Notes under the pieces: generated by a model | Databases searched by the model: none | The model's input: only the letters and a program-made list of their open reading frames with translations | Told to the model about the DNA's origin: nothing | Assembly (NCBI RefSeq): GCF_016918075.2 | Contig: NZ_JAERPS020000003.1 | Location: 372,001-436,000 of the forward strand | Direction: 5' to 3' | Source: Rheinheimera maricola | Lineage (GTDB): Bacteria; Pseudomonadota; Gammaproteobacteria; Enterobacterales; Alteromonadaceae | DNA: 64,000 nt | Part shown: one piece after another, positions 57,511 through 64,000 of the stretch | How positions within the stretch are numbered: position 1 is the stretch's first letter | Layout: the number at the start of each line of letters is the position of its first letter | Translations under genes and position numbers: made by a program

Positions 57511-57882
57511 ATGAAACTATGCCTTACTGCTGTTTTACTGCTAAGTTCAGCGTTACTTTCCACACCGGTTTCGGCCAGTGAACGGCCGGATCACTATAAA
57601 GGCAAACCGGCAGACACGCTGCAACAAGCGGTGGCTAATTTCAGTGAATATAATGAGAAACTAAATGCGTTACTAAAAGCCGAGTTGACGCCACAGGCGA
57701 TGGCCGATATACACCAGCTAACCTACACCATTGAAGTGGCGCTGGAGAAAATCCACACTGAAACCGGCAAGCTAAAAGACACACTGGAAGAGCTGCATGT
57801 TGCTTCTGAACATATGGACATGGCCAGCGCTAAACGCAGCGGTGATGCGTATATTAACGCCGCACAAACCTTGGTGAAGTAA
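57511..57882 (+). CDS. Exported DUF6746-like small protein
   Basis: 123 residues from the second of two adjacent ATGs (57511), six bases after GGAG; the ATG at 57508 is the alternative. Signal peptide about 1-23 (LCLTAVLLLSSALLSTPVSA). The mature protein is helical with ERPDHYKGKPADTLQQAVAN, EYNEKLNALLKAELTPQAMA and HQLTYTIEVALEKI; this layout fits the periplasmic family annotated DUF6746. Function unknown. It ends 5 bp before the next gene and is probably co-transcribed with it. Confidence 0.7.
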   Translation: MKLCLTAVLLLSSALLSTPVSASERPDHYKGKPADTLQQAVANFSEYNEKLNALLKAELTPQAMADIHQLTYTIEVALEKIHTETGKLKDTLEELHVASEHMDMASAKRSGDAYINAAQTLVK

Positions 57883-57887
57883 CTACA

Positions 57888-58754
57888 GTGTCATCACTGC
57901 CATTCACAATGCAGTACGCCGTTGGTCAGCAGTCACTGGCAGCACTAAGCAACCGGGCTGAAGTGGGCGGTCAGCCGGTGCTCTGCCTGCACGGCTGGCT
58001 GGACAACGCCGCCAGCTTTATGCCGCTGGCGGCACAGTTGCCTCATCTGTCATTACTGGCCGTGGAATTTCCCGGCCACGGCCATTCCAGCCATCGCAGT
58101 AGTGATGCACATTATTATTTTTTCGACTGGGTGCAAGATATCGTGGCTCTTTGCCGCCAGCAGCAATGGCAACAGCTAACGATTATCGGCCATTCAATGG
58201 GCGCTATGGTGGCCACAGCCCTGGCGGCCAGTTTTCCTGAGCTGGTGGCCAAATTGGTGCTGATAGACAGCCTGGGCTTTGTTACTGACGACGCCGGCAA
58301 CGCAGCAAAGCAGTTGCGCGACGGTATTACTTCACGCTTAAAAGCGCCGTCACGCAAACCTTATTATGCCAGCCTGGCAGACGCCGCAGCTGCCAGACAA
58401 AAACAAAGTGACTTTAGCTTAACCGAAGCCATGTTATTGGCAGAACGCGGCACTATTACCGCAGCGCCAGGCGTCAGTACCACAAAGCAAGGCGTGAGCT
58501 GGCGCGCCGACATGCGCCTGCGCCACAACTCGGTGTATCGCTTAACGCCTGAACAGGCCAAAACGCTGACATCCGCGGTACAGTGCAAGGTGCTGGGGCT
58601 TATCGCCAACGACAGCTCTTTCTCCAGCAAAGCTGAACGGTTTGCTGTGCATTATCGGCAATTGCAGCTGGCAGAAGTCAGCGGCGGCCATCATTGCCAT
58701 ATGACACAAGCTGCCGTGGTAGCACAGCATATACAGCGCTTTTTAACCACATAA
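57888..58754 (+). CDS. Alpha/beta hydrolase
   Basis: 288 residues starting at GTG 57888, five bases after the preceding stop. Core motifs: oxyanion LCLHGWLDNAASF (about 32-44), FPGHGHSSHR, nucleophile Ser in IGHSMGAMVATAL (about 100-112), and a C-terminal His in SGGHHCHMTQ. No signal peptide, so cytoplasmic. It resembles the broad esterase/MhpC group, often near yciH-like genes in this order; substrate unknown. Confidence 0.85.
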   Translation: MSSLPFTMQYAVGQQSLAALSNRAEVGGQPVLCLHGWLDNAASFMPLAAQLPHLSLLAVEFPGHGHSSHRSSDAHYYFFDWVQDIVALCRQQQWQQLTIIGHSMGAMVATALAASFPELVAKLVLIDSLGFVTDDAGNAAKQLRDGITSRLKAPSRKPYYASLADAAAARQKQSDFSLTEAMLLAERGTITAAPGVSTTKQGVSWRADMRLRHNSVYRLTPEQAKTLTSAVQCKVLGLIANDSSFSSKAERFAVHYRQLQLAEVSGGHHCHMTQAAVVAQHIQRFLTT

Positions 58755-58780
58755 AAAAACCGCAGCGAACTGCGGTTTTT
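58751..58780. terminator. Bidirectional terminator after the hydrolase gene
   Basis: AACCGCAG-CGAA-CTGCGGTT with A7 before and T6 after. It would serve the hydrolase gene on the plus strand and the aminotransferase gene on the minus strand. Confidence 0.93.
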
Positions 58781-58806
58781 TCATACACCAGTTTGTCGCA
58801 ACAGCT

Positions 58807-60003
58807 TTAGCCTTTTAGTACTGTCGCCACAGATTTAGCAAAGTAATCAATATTGCTGTGGTTTAAACCAGCAATACTCACCCGGCTGGAATCCACCATA
58901 TAGATACTGAACTCGTTGCGTAAACGGCCAATTTGCTCTTTATTGATGCCCAAAAAGCTGAACATGCCGTGTTGGCGGGTAATAAAACTGAAATCCTGCT
59001 GTACACCCTCGCTTGCCAATTTATCAATGATCAGCTGACGGTAGCTGTTAATACGGTTACGCATTTCGGCCAGCTCTTCATGCCACAGCGCGGTAAGCTC
59101 GTTGCTATCAAGAATATTGGCAACGATTATGGCACCATGCGCCGGAGGCATTGAATAAATGCTGCGCACTACGCTTAATAAATTTACTCGGGCAACATCA
59201 GTGACTTTACTGTCTGCCGCCACAATGGATACCGCACCGATACGCTCGCGGTACAGGCCAAAGTTTTTTGAGCACGAGCTGCATAGGATCATCTCGTCAA
59301 CGTTATCTGCCAGGTAGCGCAAGCCTTTGGCATCTTCATCCAGGCCGGCGCCGAAGCCCTGATACGCCATATCGACTAGCGGCGTAAAGCCGCGCTCTTT
59401 AGCGACATCAGTAAAACGCTGCCACTGGGCAAAGGTTAAATCCATACCGCTGGGGTTGTGGCAGCAGGCATGCACCAACACCACATCGCCGGCGGGCACG
59501 GTGGCCAGATCAGCAAACATCGCCTCTTCGTTCAGGCCCTTAGTGCCGTAATCGTAGTAGGTATATTCTTTTACATTCAGGCCAGCGGCCTTAAACATCG
59601 AAATATGGTTCGCCCAGGTAGGGCTGGTTACCCAGATAGTGGCATTGGGGTTGGCTTTTTTAATAAATTCCGCCGCTACCCGCAGAGCACCGGTGCCGCC
59701 CGGGGTATGCGCTGTGGTAACGCGATTGGCCAGCAATACTTTATGCGCGTTACCAAACGCCAGCTTTTCAATATGGCTGTTAAAGCCTAAATCGCCTGCC
59801 ATACCAATATAGGTTTTGCTGTCTTCCTGCTTCAGCCGCAGCGCTTCGGCCTCTTTTACGCATTTCAGTACTGCCGTGTGGCCTTGCTCGTCTTTATATA
59901 CACCTACACCAAGGTCTACTTTATTCGGGTTCGGGTCTTCTTTATACGCTGCCATCAAACCTAGAATTGGATCGGTGGCCACCGGTTGTAACTGAGCAAA
60001 CAT
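58807..60003 (-). CDS. Aromatic amino acid/aspartate aminotransferase (class I, AspC/TyrB family)
   Basis: 398 residues (E. coli TyrB 397, AspC 396). PLP-dependent transfer between aspartate or aromatic amino acids and 2-oxoglutarate, giving oxaloacetate or 4-hydroxyphenylpyruvate. PLP lysine is Lys246 in CSSCSKNFGLYRERIG; CCHNPSGMDLT and DMAYQGFGAG are also present. AspC and TyrB cannot be separated from sequence alone; if it accepts tyrosine it supplies the step missing from the phh/hppD block at the other end of the window. Confidence 0.92.
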   Translation of the reverse strand: MFAQLQPVATDPILGLMAAYKEDPNPNKVDLGVGVYKDEQGHTAVLKCVKEAEALRLKQEDSKTYIGMAGDLGFNSHIEKLAFGNAHKVLLANRVTTAHTPGGTGALRVAAEFIKKANPNATIWVTSPTWANHISMFKAAGLNVKEYTYYDYGTKGLNEEAMFADLATVPAGDVVLVHACCHNPSGMDLTFAQWQRFTDVAKERGFTPLVDMAYQGFGAGLDEDAKGLRYLADNVDEMILCSSCSKNFGLYRERIGAVSIVAADSKVTDVARVNLLSVVRSIYSMPPAHGAIIVANILDSNELTALWHEELAEMRNRINSYRQLIIDKLASEGVQQDFSFITRQHGMFSFLGINKEQIGRLRNEFSIYMVDSSRVSIAGLNHSNIDYFAKSVATVLKG

Positions 60004-60044
60004 AATGTTCTACCTGATTTAAAGTTGCATGAAAAAGACTGCGC

Positions 60045-60770
60045 TTAAGGCAAGTACGCCGGTATGGTTAAACACACCGCCACCAGCAATGCCAGTGCAT
60101 CCGCAGTAAATACGTTTTTATTAAAATCTTCAGCATCGACAATGCCGACTATTTTGCCTGATTGGTCAAACAGAGGCAAACAGGCTTCGGCCTGTACTTT
60201 AGGATCGCAGGTGTAATATTCGCCACCTGTGCCCAAATACGCTGCCACATCGTTTATCACTTTGGCTTTACCACTTAGGCCCACAGTGCTGTTATTGCTG
60301 ATTTTGGCAAATTCGCTGTTTAGCGGAAACTCCGCCCGCGACGCAGCGCCATAATAGGCTAGCTTAACCAGCACCGGCTCAGCGTTAATATTGGCCCGCG
60401 CCTGATAAATACCGAACCAATCCAGGCCGGAATGCTCGCGATAAAACGCCGCGATATTACTCAACTGCGCCAGCAAACGCTGATTCTCTGCGTTTTTGCC
60501 ACCTAAAATAGCGGTTAAGTCATAAGGTTCGTCAGCTAAATGGCCAAACAGCGAGCAGGCGCCGCCCTCTCCCAGCTCCGGAACTTTATATTGCCACTGT
60601 ACTTCTGGCGCGGCATTGCTTGCGGCCGTGGTTGCAAGGTAAGCCTGTAATTCGGTTTGCAGTTGTTGCACTTTTTCAGCAAAGCTTGCCACAGTAGCGC
60701 CACTTAACGTTAAACCGGCACGTTCAATATAATCTGCTACAGAAACCGCATCTCGCAACATTATAGCCAT
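60045..60770 (-). CDS. GAF domain protein
   Basis: 241 residues. The second half is a GAF domain (about 85-235) with LDWFGIYQARANINAEPVLV, NDVAAYLGTGGEYYTCDP and GKIVGIVDAEDFNKNVFTA. It resembles free methionine-(R)-sulfoxide reductase, but of that enzyme's three cysteines only the one in the HIACD-type position (YYTCDP) is kept; the other two positions are not cysteine. Other cysteines occur in GGACSLFG and AEACLPLF. Redox or ligand sensing is possible; activity should not be assumed. It lies 41 bp upstream of the aminotransferase gene on the same strand and may be co-transcribed. Confidence 0.75.
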   Translation of the reverse strand: MAIMLRDAVSVADYIERAGLTLSGATVASFAEKVQQLQTELQAYLATTAASNAAPEVQWQYKVPELGEGGACSLFGHLADEPYDLTAILGGKNAENQRLLAQLSNIAAFYREHSGLDWFGIYQARANINAEPVLVKLAYYGAASRAEFPLNSEFAKISNNSTVGLSGKAKVINDVAAYLGTGGEYYTCDPKVQAEACLPLFDQSGKIVGIVDAEDFNKNVFTADALALLVAVCLTIPAYLP

Positions 60771-60922
60771 CCAGATTTCTAAAATTGACAGGCATTTTAC
60801 CAGAAGCGGTTAAAAAGCCAAGCTAGCAGTACACAAGTTAAGGAAATTGTTGCCGCCGCTATTGTGGATGTTTAAGCTGACAGCTCTGTAAAGTAAGCGA
60901 AGTAACGTAAGCGAAGCAAATT

Positions 60923-61321
60923 ATGGCAGGCAATAAAATTTCTCTGGCCGATTGGCAGGCCAAAATGAACCCGGCAGCAAACACAACAACAGTAAAAAAT
61001 GACCCTAATCTGGTATACAGCACCGATAGCGGCAAAATAACTACTAAGCCTGCAACCAAGCCACAGGTAGAAGCATTTGCCGATGGAGCTGTGCGCATTA
61101 GGCGTGAAACTAAAGGCCGTGGCGGTAAGGCAGTACTTACCATTAGCGGCATTGCCAGGCCACATGATGAGCTGGTGCTGCTAGCGGCAAAGCTGAAAAA
61201 GAAGTGTGCTTGTGGCGGCGCGGTTAAAGAGGGCGTAATTGAAATTCAGGGCGATAAGCGTGAGCTGGTAGAACAACTATTGCAAGCTGAAGGTTTTAAA
61301 ACCAAATGGGCCGGTGGTTGA
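60923..61321 (+). CDS. yciH: SUI1/eIF1-like translation factor YciH
   Basis: 132 residues. Flexible N-terminal part, then a SUI1 domain (about 55-128): VRIRRETKGRGGKAVLTISG, LAAKLKKKCACGGAV and IEIQGDKRELVEQLLQAEGF. YciH inhibits translation initiation on some messages in E. coli and is structurally related to eukaryotic eIF1. The gene is divergent from the GAF gene. Confidence 0.93.
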   Translation: MAGNKISLADWQAKMNPAANTTTVKNDPNLVYSTDSGKITTKPATKPQVEAFADGAVRIRRETKGRGGKAVLTISGIARPHDELVLLAAKLKKKCACGGAVKEGVIEIQGDKRELVEQLLQAEGFKTKWAGG

Positions 61322-61360
61322 CGCCCCATCCTGATCGTCAGACACCTGCGCAGTATAGCC

Positions 61361-61476
61361 GAACCGGTTTGCTCACGCCAACACGCCGTAAACCCATCCC
61401 TGGGGGCTCGTCTCAGCCCGTCCGGGGCTTCAACGGTTAGCTTAGAGCAAACCAGTTCTCTATATCAGTACCGTTG
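61361..61476. repeat. Nested palindromic element between yciH and the M28 peptidase gene
   Basis: Outer arms GAACCGGTTTGCTC (61361-61374) and GAGCAAACCAGTTC (61445-61458) pair with one mismatch in 14. CAACGGT (61431-61437) and ACCGTTG (61470-61476) form a second inverted repeat, and GGGCT...AGCCC a small inner stem. The middle reads ACGCCGTAAACCCATCCCTG and GGGGCTCGTCTCAGCCC, which from memory resembles a dispersed intergenic repeat common in marine gammaproteobacteria. It may double as a terminator for the two converging genes, though there is no U-run. Confidence 0.6.
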
Positions 61477-61484
61477 AGAAAACC

Positions 61485-63167
61485 TTACTTCACTGCTTCG
61501 CGGTTATACGGCTGGCCAAACACGCCGTTAAAAAAGCTGTCTTTTAACCAGTATGGCCGCTGCTGCGTATTCGCTACATCCAGCGCAATATTAAAGTTAA
61601 TATCAGCAAAAATGGCACCGGCATCGTAACGGATAGCGCCATAGTCCTTGATTAAGCTGGGAATATCATCCGACGGTTTATGGTAATGCTTAGCAAAAAA
61701 GCTCGACCATACTTTACCGCCATCCTGGTTGGGATCTTTCGATTTGAACCCCGTCATTAGAAACACCGCCGGCACACCCTTTTTCACCAGCGTATAGTGA
61801 TCTGAGCGGGTAAAAATCGCCTGCTCCGGCATCGGGTCGGCACTTAGCGCTATGCCCTCTTTGGCAGCGGCTTGTTCAACCACCTTGCCAAGCGAAGAGT
61901 GATTAGCACCAAAAGCTATCATATCGGCAAACGGATACAGCAATACCGGCATATCCAGGTTTACATTAGCCACCAGCTTATCTATTGGCCGAGTTGGGTT
62001 ATTGGCAAAGTAATCGGCGCCTAACAGGCCCTTTTCTTCACCGGTGACCACGACAAACAAAATAGAACGTTTGGGTTTTTCTGGTAGCTGAGCAAATAAG
62101 CGTGCGGTTTCCAGCAGTATGGCCACACCGGCAGCGTTGTCCATGGCGCCGTTATTGATTTTATCTGCATTGCGTAAATCGTTACTGTAACCAATATGGT
62201 CTGAGTGTGCCGTTACCACCACATACTCATCTTTCAACAGCGGATCTGAGCCTTCCAGCACGGCAATAACATTGGGGCTTGAGATATCCTCATGGCTGCT
62301 GCTGCGGCTTAACGTAGCCGACACACCCAGCTCAAAACCGGACGGGCCTTTGGCGTTATCTAACTGGCTAAACAGTTCAGCCAGCTTAACAGGCGCTTTG
62401 GTAAACAGCGCAGCTGCGGCGTCATGGTGCATGTAGGCGCCGCCCTTTAAATTCGGGTAACTGTCAGCAGGCACGCCATCACTTTGCAGCCATTCCATCG
62501 ACGGCGTATTTAAATACAGTAAACTCGTAGCGTAGGGCCGTACTTTTTCTTGCTTTGGTGTATGCACGGTAATAATGCCCACCGCACCGCGCTCTGCCGC
62601 TAAGCGGGTTTTCAGGCTGTTTAAATGCGCCGCTTCTTCGCTAGGTAGGCTGTCTGGCCGGCCAGTTAGCAGTACCACTATTTTGCCGCTTACATCCAAG
62701 CCAGCATAATCATCCAAACCAAATTCTTTTGATACCAGGCCATAGCCGGCGAACACCAAGGGTGCTGTCACTTCCGTTTGGGCAAACTGCATACTAGGCC
62801 CGGTAAAAAACGCTTTCGGGTAGCTAAGCGCAGTGCTTGTGTCGTCAACGTGCAAGGTAAACGTTGCGCTGTCTTGCGCCAACCTGGCTTTACGCAAGGG
62901 TACCCGCTGTAAGTAACTACCATTATCGCCAGCAGGCTTTAAGCCCAATGCCTGCAACTGTGTAGCGATATATAACGAGGCTATTTCATGCTCGCTACTG
63001 CCAGTATCGCGCCCTGCCAAAGCATCTGAGGCCAGAAACTGCATATGCGCCTCTATTGCCTGAGCATTGGCAGCTGGAGCAATAGCCTCAGGTTTTGGTG
63101 CAGTTGTACTGGTGCAGCCAACAATTAAGCCAAAGGCTAAAGCGCCCACTATTAGGTTTTTTTTCAT
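61485..63167 (-). CDS. M28 family metallopeptidase (lipoprotein)
   Basis: 560 residues. Lipoprotein signal with lipobox IVGC (Cys18), so envelope-anchored. A PA (protease-associated) domain is inserted at about 115-260, and the M28 aminopeptidase core has its zinc ligands in order: TAHSDHIG (His), NGAMDNAAG (Asp), TGEEKGLLG (Glu-Glu), VNLDMP (Asp) and HYHKPSDD (His). Predicted to trim N-terminal residues from peptides taken into the periplasm. The next gene upstream on the same strand is an amidohydrolase 66 bp away. Confidence 0.93.
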   Translation of the reverse strand: MKKNLIVGALAFGLIVGCTSTTAPKPEAIAPAANAQAIEAHMQFLASDALAGRDTGSSEHEIASLYIATQLQALGLKPAGDNGSYLQRVPLRKARLAQDSATFTLHVDDTSTALSYPKAFFTGPSMQFAQTEVTAPLVFAGYGLVSKEFGLDDYAGLDVSGKIVVLLTGRPDSLPSEEAAHLNSLKTRLAAERGAVGIITVHTPKQEKVRPYATSLLYLNTPSMEWLQSDGVPADSYPNLKGGAYMHHDAAAALFTKAPVKLAELFSQLDNAKGPSGFELGVSATLSRSSSHEDISSPNVIAVLEGSDPLLKDEYVVVTAHSDHIGYSNDLRNADKINNGAMDNAAGVAILLETARLFAQLPEKPKRSILFVVVTGEEKGLLGADYFANNPTRPIDKLVANVNLDMPVLLYPFADMIAFGANHSSLGKVVEQAAAKEGIALSADPMPEQAIFTRSDHYTLVKKGVPAVFLMTGFKSKDPNQDGGKVWSSFFAKHYHKPSDDIPSLIKDYGAIRYDAGAIFADINFNIALDVANTQQRPYWLKDSFFNGVFGQPYNREAVK

Positions 63168-63233
63168 TAGTTTTCCTTAAAAACAGCAGTGCCAGCTCTT
63201 AGCTGGCACTGACATTACGGCAAAAGATTAACC

Positions 63234-64000
63234 TTAGTTTATCCGCTGCTGATATTTGTCATGTAATTGCTTGTGGCGGTTGTTTAAATCGACAGCACGG
63301 CCGTCAATCCACAAATGCGTGACCTTATGGCCCAGATAGTCGAAGATATCGCCTTCTGACACCACCAGGCTGGCCGCCTTACCCACCTCAATGCTACCAA
63401 TTTTATCGGCAACACCGGCAATTTGCGCGGCATTAATGGTAACAGAACGTAACGCCTGCTCTGGTGTTAAACCAAAACTAATGGCCTGGCCTGCGGCAAA
63501 TACCAGATTGCGCGTATCCCAGTAACCATCCAGTGACAGTGCATATTGCACGCCGGCATCTTGCAAGGTTTTGGGTACCACAAAGGCCTGACTATAGTTT
63601 TCATCCGTACGGCTGGGTAAACCATAGGGTGCGGTGTAAACTACCGCCACCTTTGCTGCAGCCAGCTCATTGGCCATACGCCAGCTATCACGGCCGCCAA
63701 CAATGGTTAGTTGTAAAGCATATTCTTTAGCCAGTAACATGGCCTGGCGAATTTGGCGTTCGTCATCAGCATGCACAAACAATGGCCGCTTGCCGTCAAA
63801 CACCGCTAGCATTTCATGCCAACGCGAGTCTACACCGTGGTTCAAACCGGCCTTTTCAGCGTCATAGTAAGCTTTTCCGGCTTTAAAATGCTGCTGCAAT
63901 TTTTCCAGTTGTTCGGCGTTAGCTTTGCGTACTTCATCGGCCGGTTTTGGATTCCAACGCGAGCCCAGCATGCTGGCATTGGGCCAACGAACATGCAAAC
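63234..64000 (-). CDS. Amidohydrolase family protein (5' end beyond window)
   Basis: About 255 residues of the C-terminal part; the frame is open through base 64000, so the true start is outside. Recognisable amidohydrolase features: RPLFVHADDERQIRQAMLLA, SLDGYWDTRNLVFAAGQAIS, then EQALRSVTINAAQIAGVADK and GSIEVGKAASLVVSEGDIFD at the end, typical of the composite C-terminus of imidazolonepropionase/dihydroorotase-like proteins. It belongs to the exported Xaa-Pro/amidohydrolase group common in Alteromonadales; substrate unknown. Confidence 0.85.
   Translation of the reverse strand, partial: LHVRWPNASMLGSRWNPKPADEVRKANAEQLEKLQQHFKAGKAYYDAEKAGLNHGVDSRWHEMLAVFDGKRPLFVHADDERQIRQAMLLAKEYALQLTIVGGRDSWRMANELAAAKVAVVYTAPYGLPSRTDENYSQAFVVPKTLQDAGVQYALSLDGYWDTRNLVFAAGQAISFGLTPEQALRSVTINAAQIAGVADKIGSIEVGKAASLVVSEGDIFDYLGHKVTHLWIDGRAVDLNNRHKQLHDKYQQRIN

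Overview
The window is a gammaproteobacterial chromosome segment of roughly 48-50 % GC by eye. Gene order and protein sequences point to the Alteromonadales/Chromatiaceae-type marine and brackish bacteria, with Rheinheimera, Alishewanella or Arsukibacterium as my best guess; this is inference from familiarity and not from a search. Almost all of it is housekeeping sequence in conserved synteny. I see no rRNA, CRISPR array, intact insertion sequence or prophage. Two genes are cut by the window edges (fumarylacetoacetate hydrolase family at the left, amidohydrolase at the right).

Left part, 1-6.2 kb: a phenylalanine/tyrosine degradation block on the minus strand (phhA-phhB, tyrR, hppD-hmgA-FAH). 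PhhA makes tyrosine from phenylalanine, PhhB recycles the pterin cofactor, an aminotransferase such as the one at 58.8-60.0 kb would give 4-hydroxyphenylpyruvate, and HppD, HmgA and the FAH-family enzyme open the ring and cleave the product. Three TyrR-box-like operators can be read, in front of hppD, tyrR and phhA. Next come a DUF547 protein and a methionine gamma-lyase, 6.3-8.7 kb.

8.8-19.2 kb: the phage-shock locus pspA-pspB-pspC-ycjX-ycjF on the minus strand, divergent from pspF, whose stop codon overlaps sapA of a complete sapABCDF peptide transporter operon. 19.2-27.8 kb: the classic protein-quality-control run tig-clpP-clpX-lon-hupB-ppiD, with clear terminators and a sigma-32-like promoter before lon. 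28.0-31.1 kb: proB-proA and an acetyltransferase. 31.2-31.8 kb: a tRNA operon (Pro-Arg-His-Pro) with a good promoter, followed by two 84-bp degenerate copies of the tRNA-Pro 3' half.

32-41 kb: folD, a lipoprotein hydrolase, a probable lipase effector/immunity-like pair in which the lipase is frameshifted at a G7 tract, then cysS, ppiB, lpxH, miaE and a Yip1 membrane protein. 40.9-51.9 kb: the conserved cluster pdxB-asd-fimV/hubP-truA-accD-folC-SPOR-cvpA-purF on the minus strand. 52-64 kb: folE, a DUF2750 protein, ettA, a periplasmic solute-binding protein, several small secreted or unknown proteins, an aminotransferase, a GAF protein, yciH, an M28 peptidase and an amidohydrolase.

The least expected signals are: (1) a near-consensus sigma-54 promoter directly in front of an uncharacterised 86-residue secreted protein at 56.1 kb, in a window that also encodes the sigma-54 activator PspF; (2) the lipase/partner pair with the homopolymer frameshift; (3) the tandem tRNA-Pro half repeats; (4) two palindromic dispersed-repeat-like elements at 34.06-34.13 kb and 61.36-61.48 kb; (5) a 50-residue basic protein gene with a strong ribosome binding site and a long terminator at 56.9-57.1 kb.
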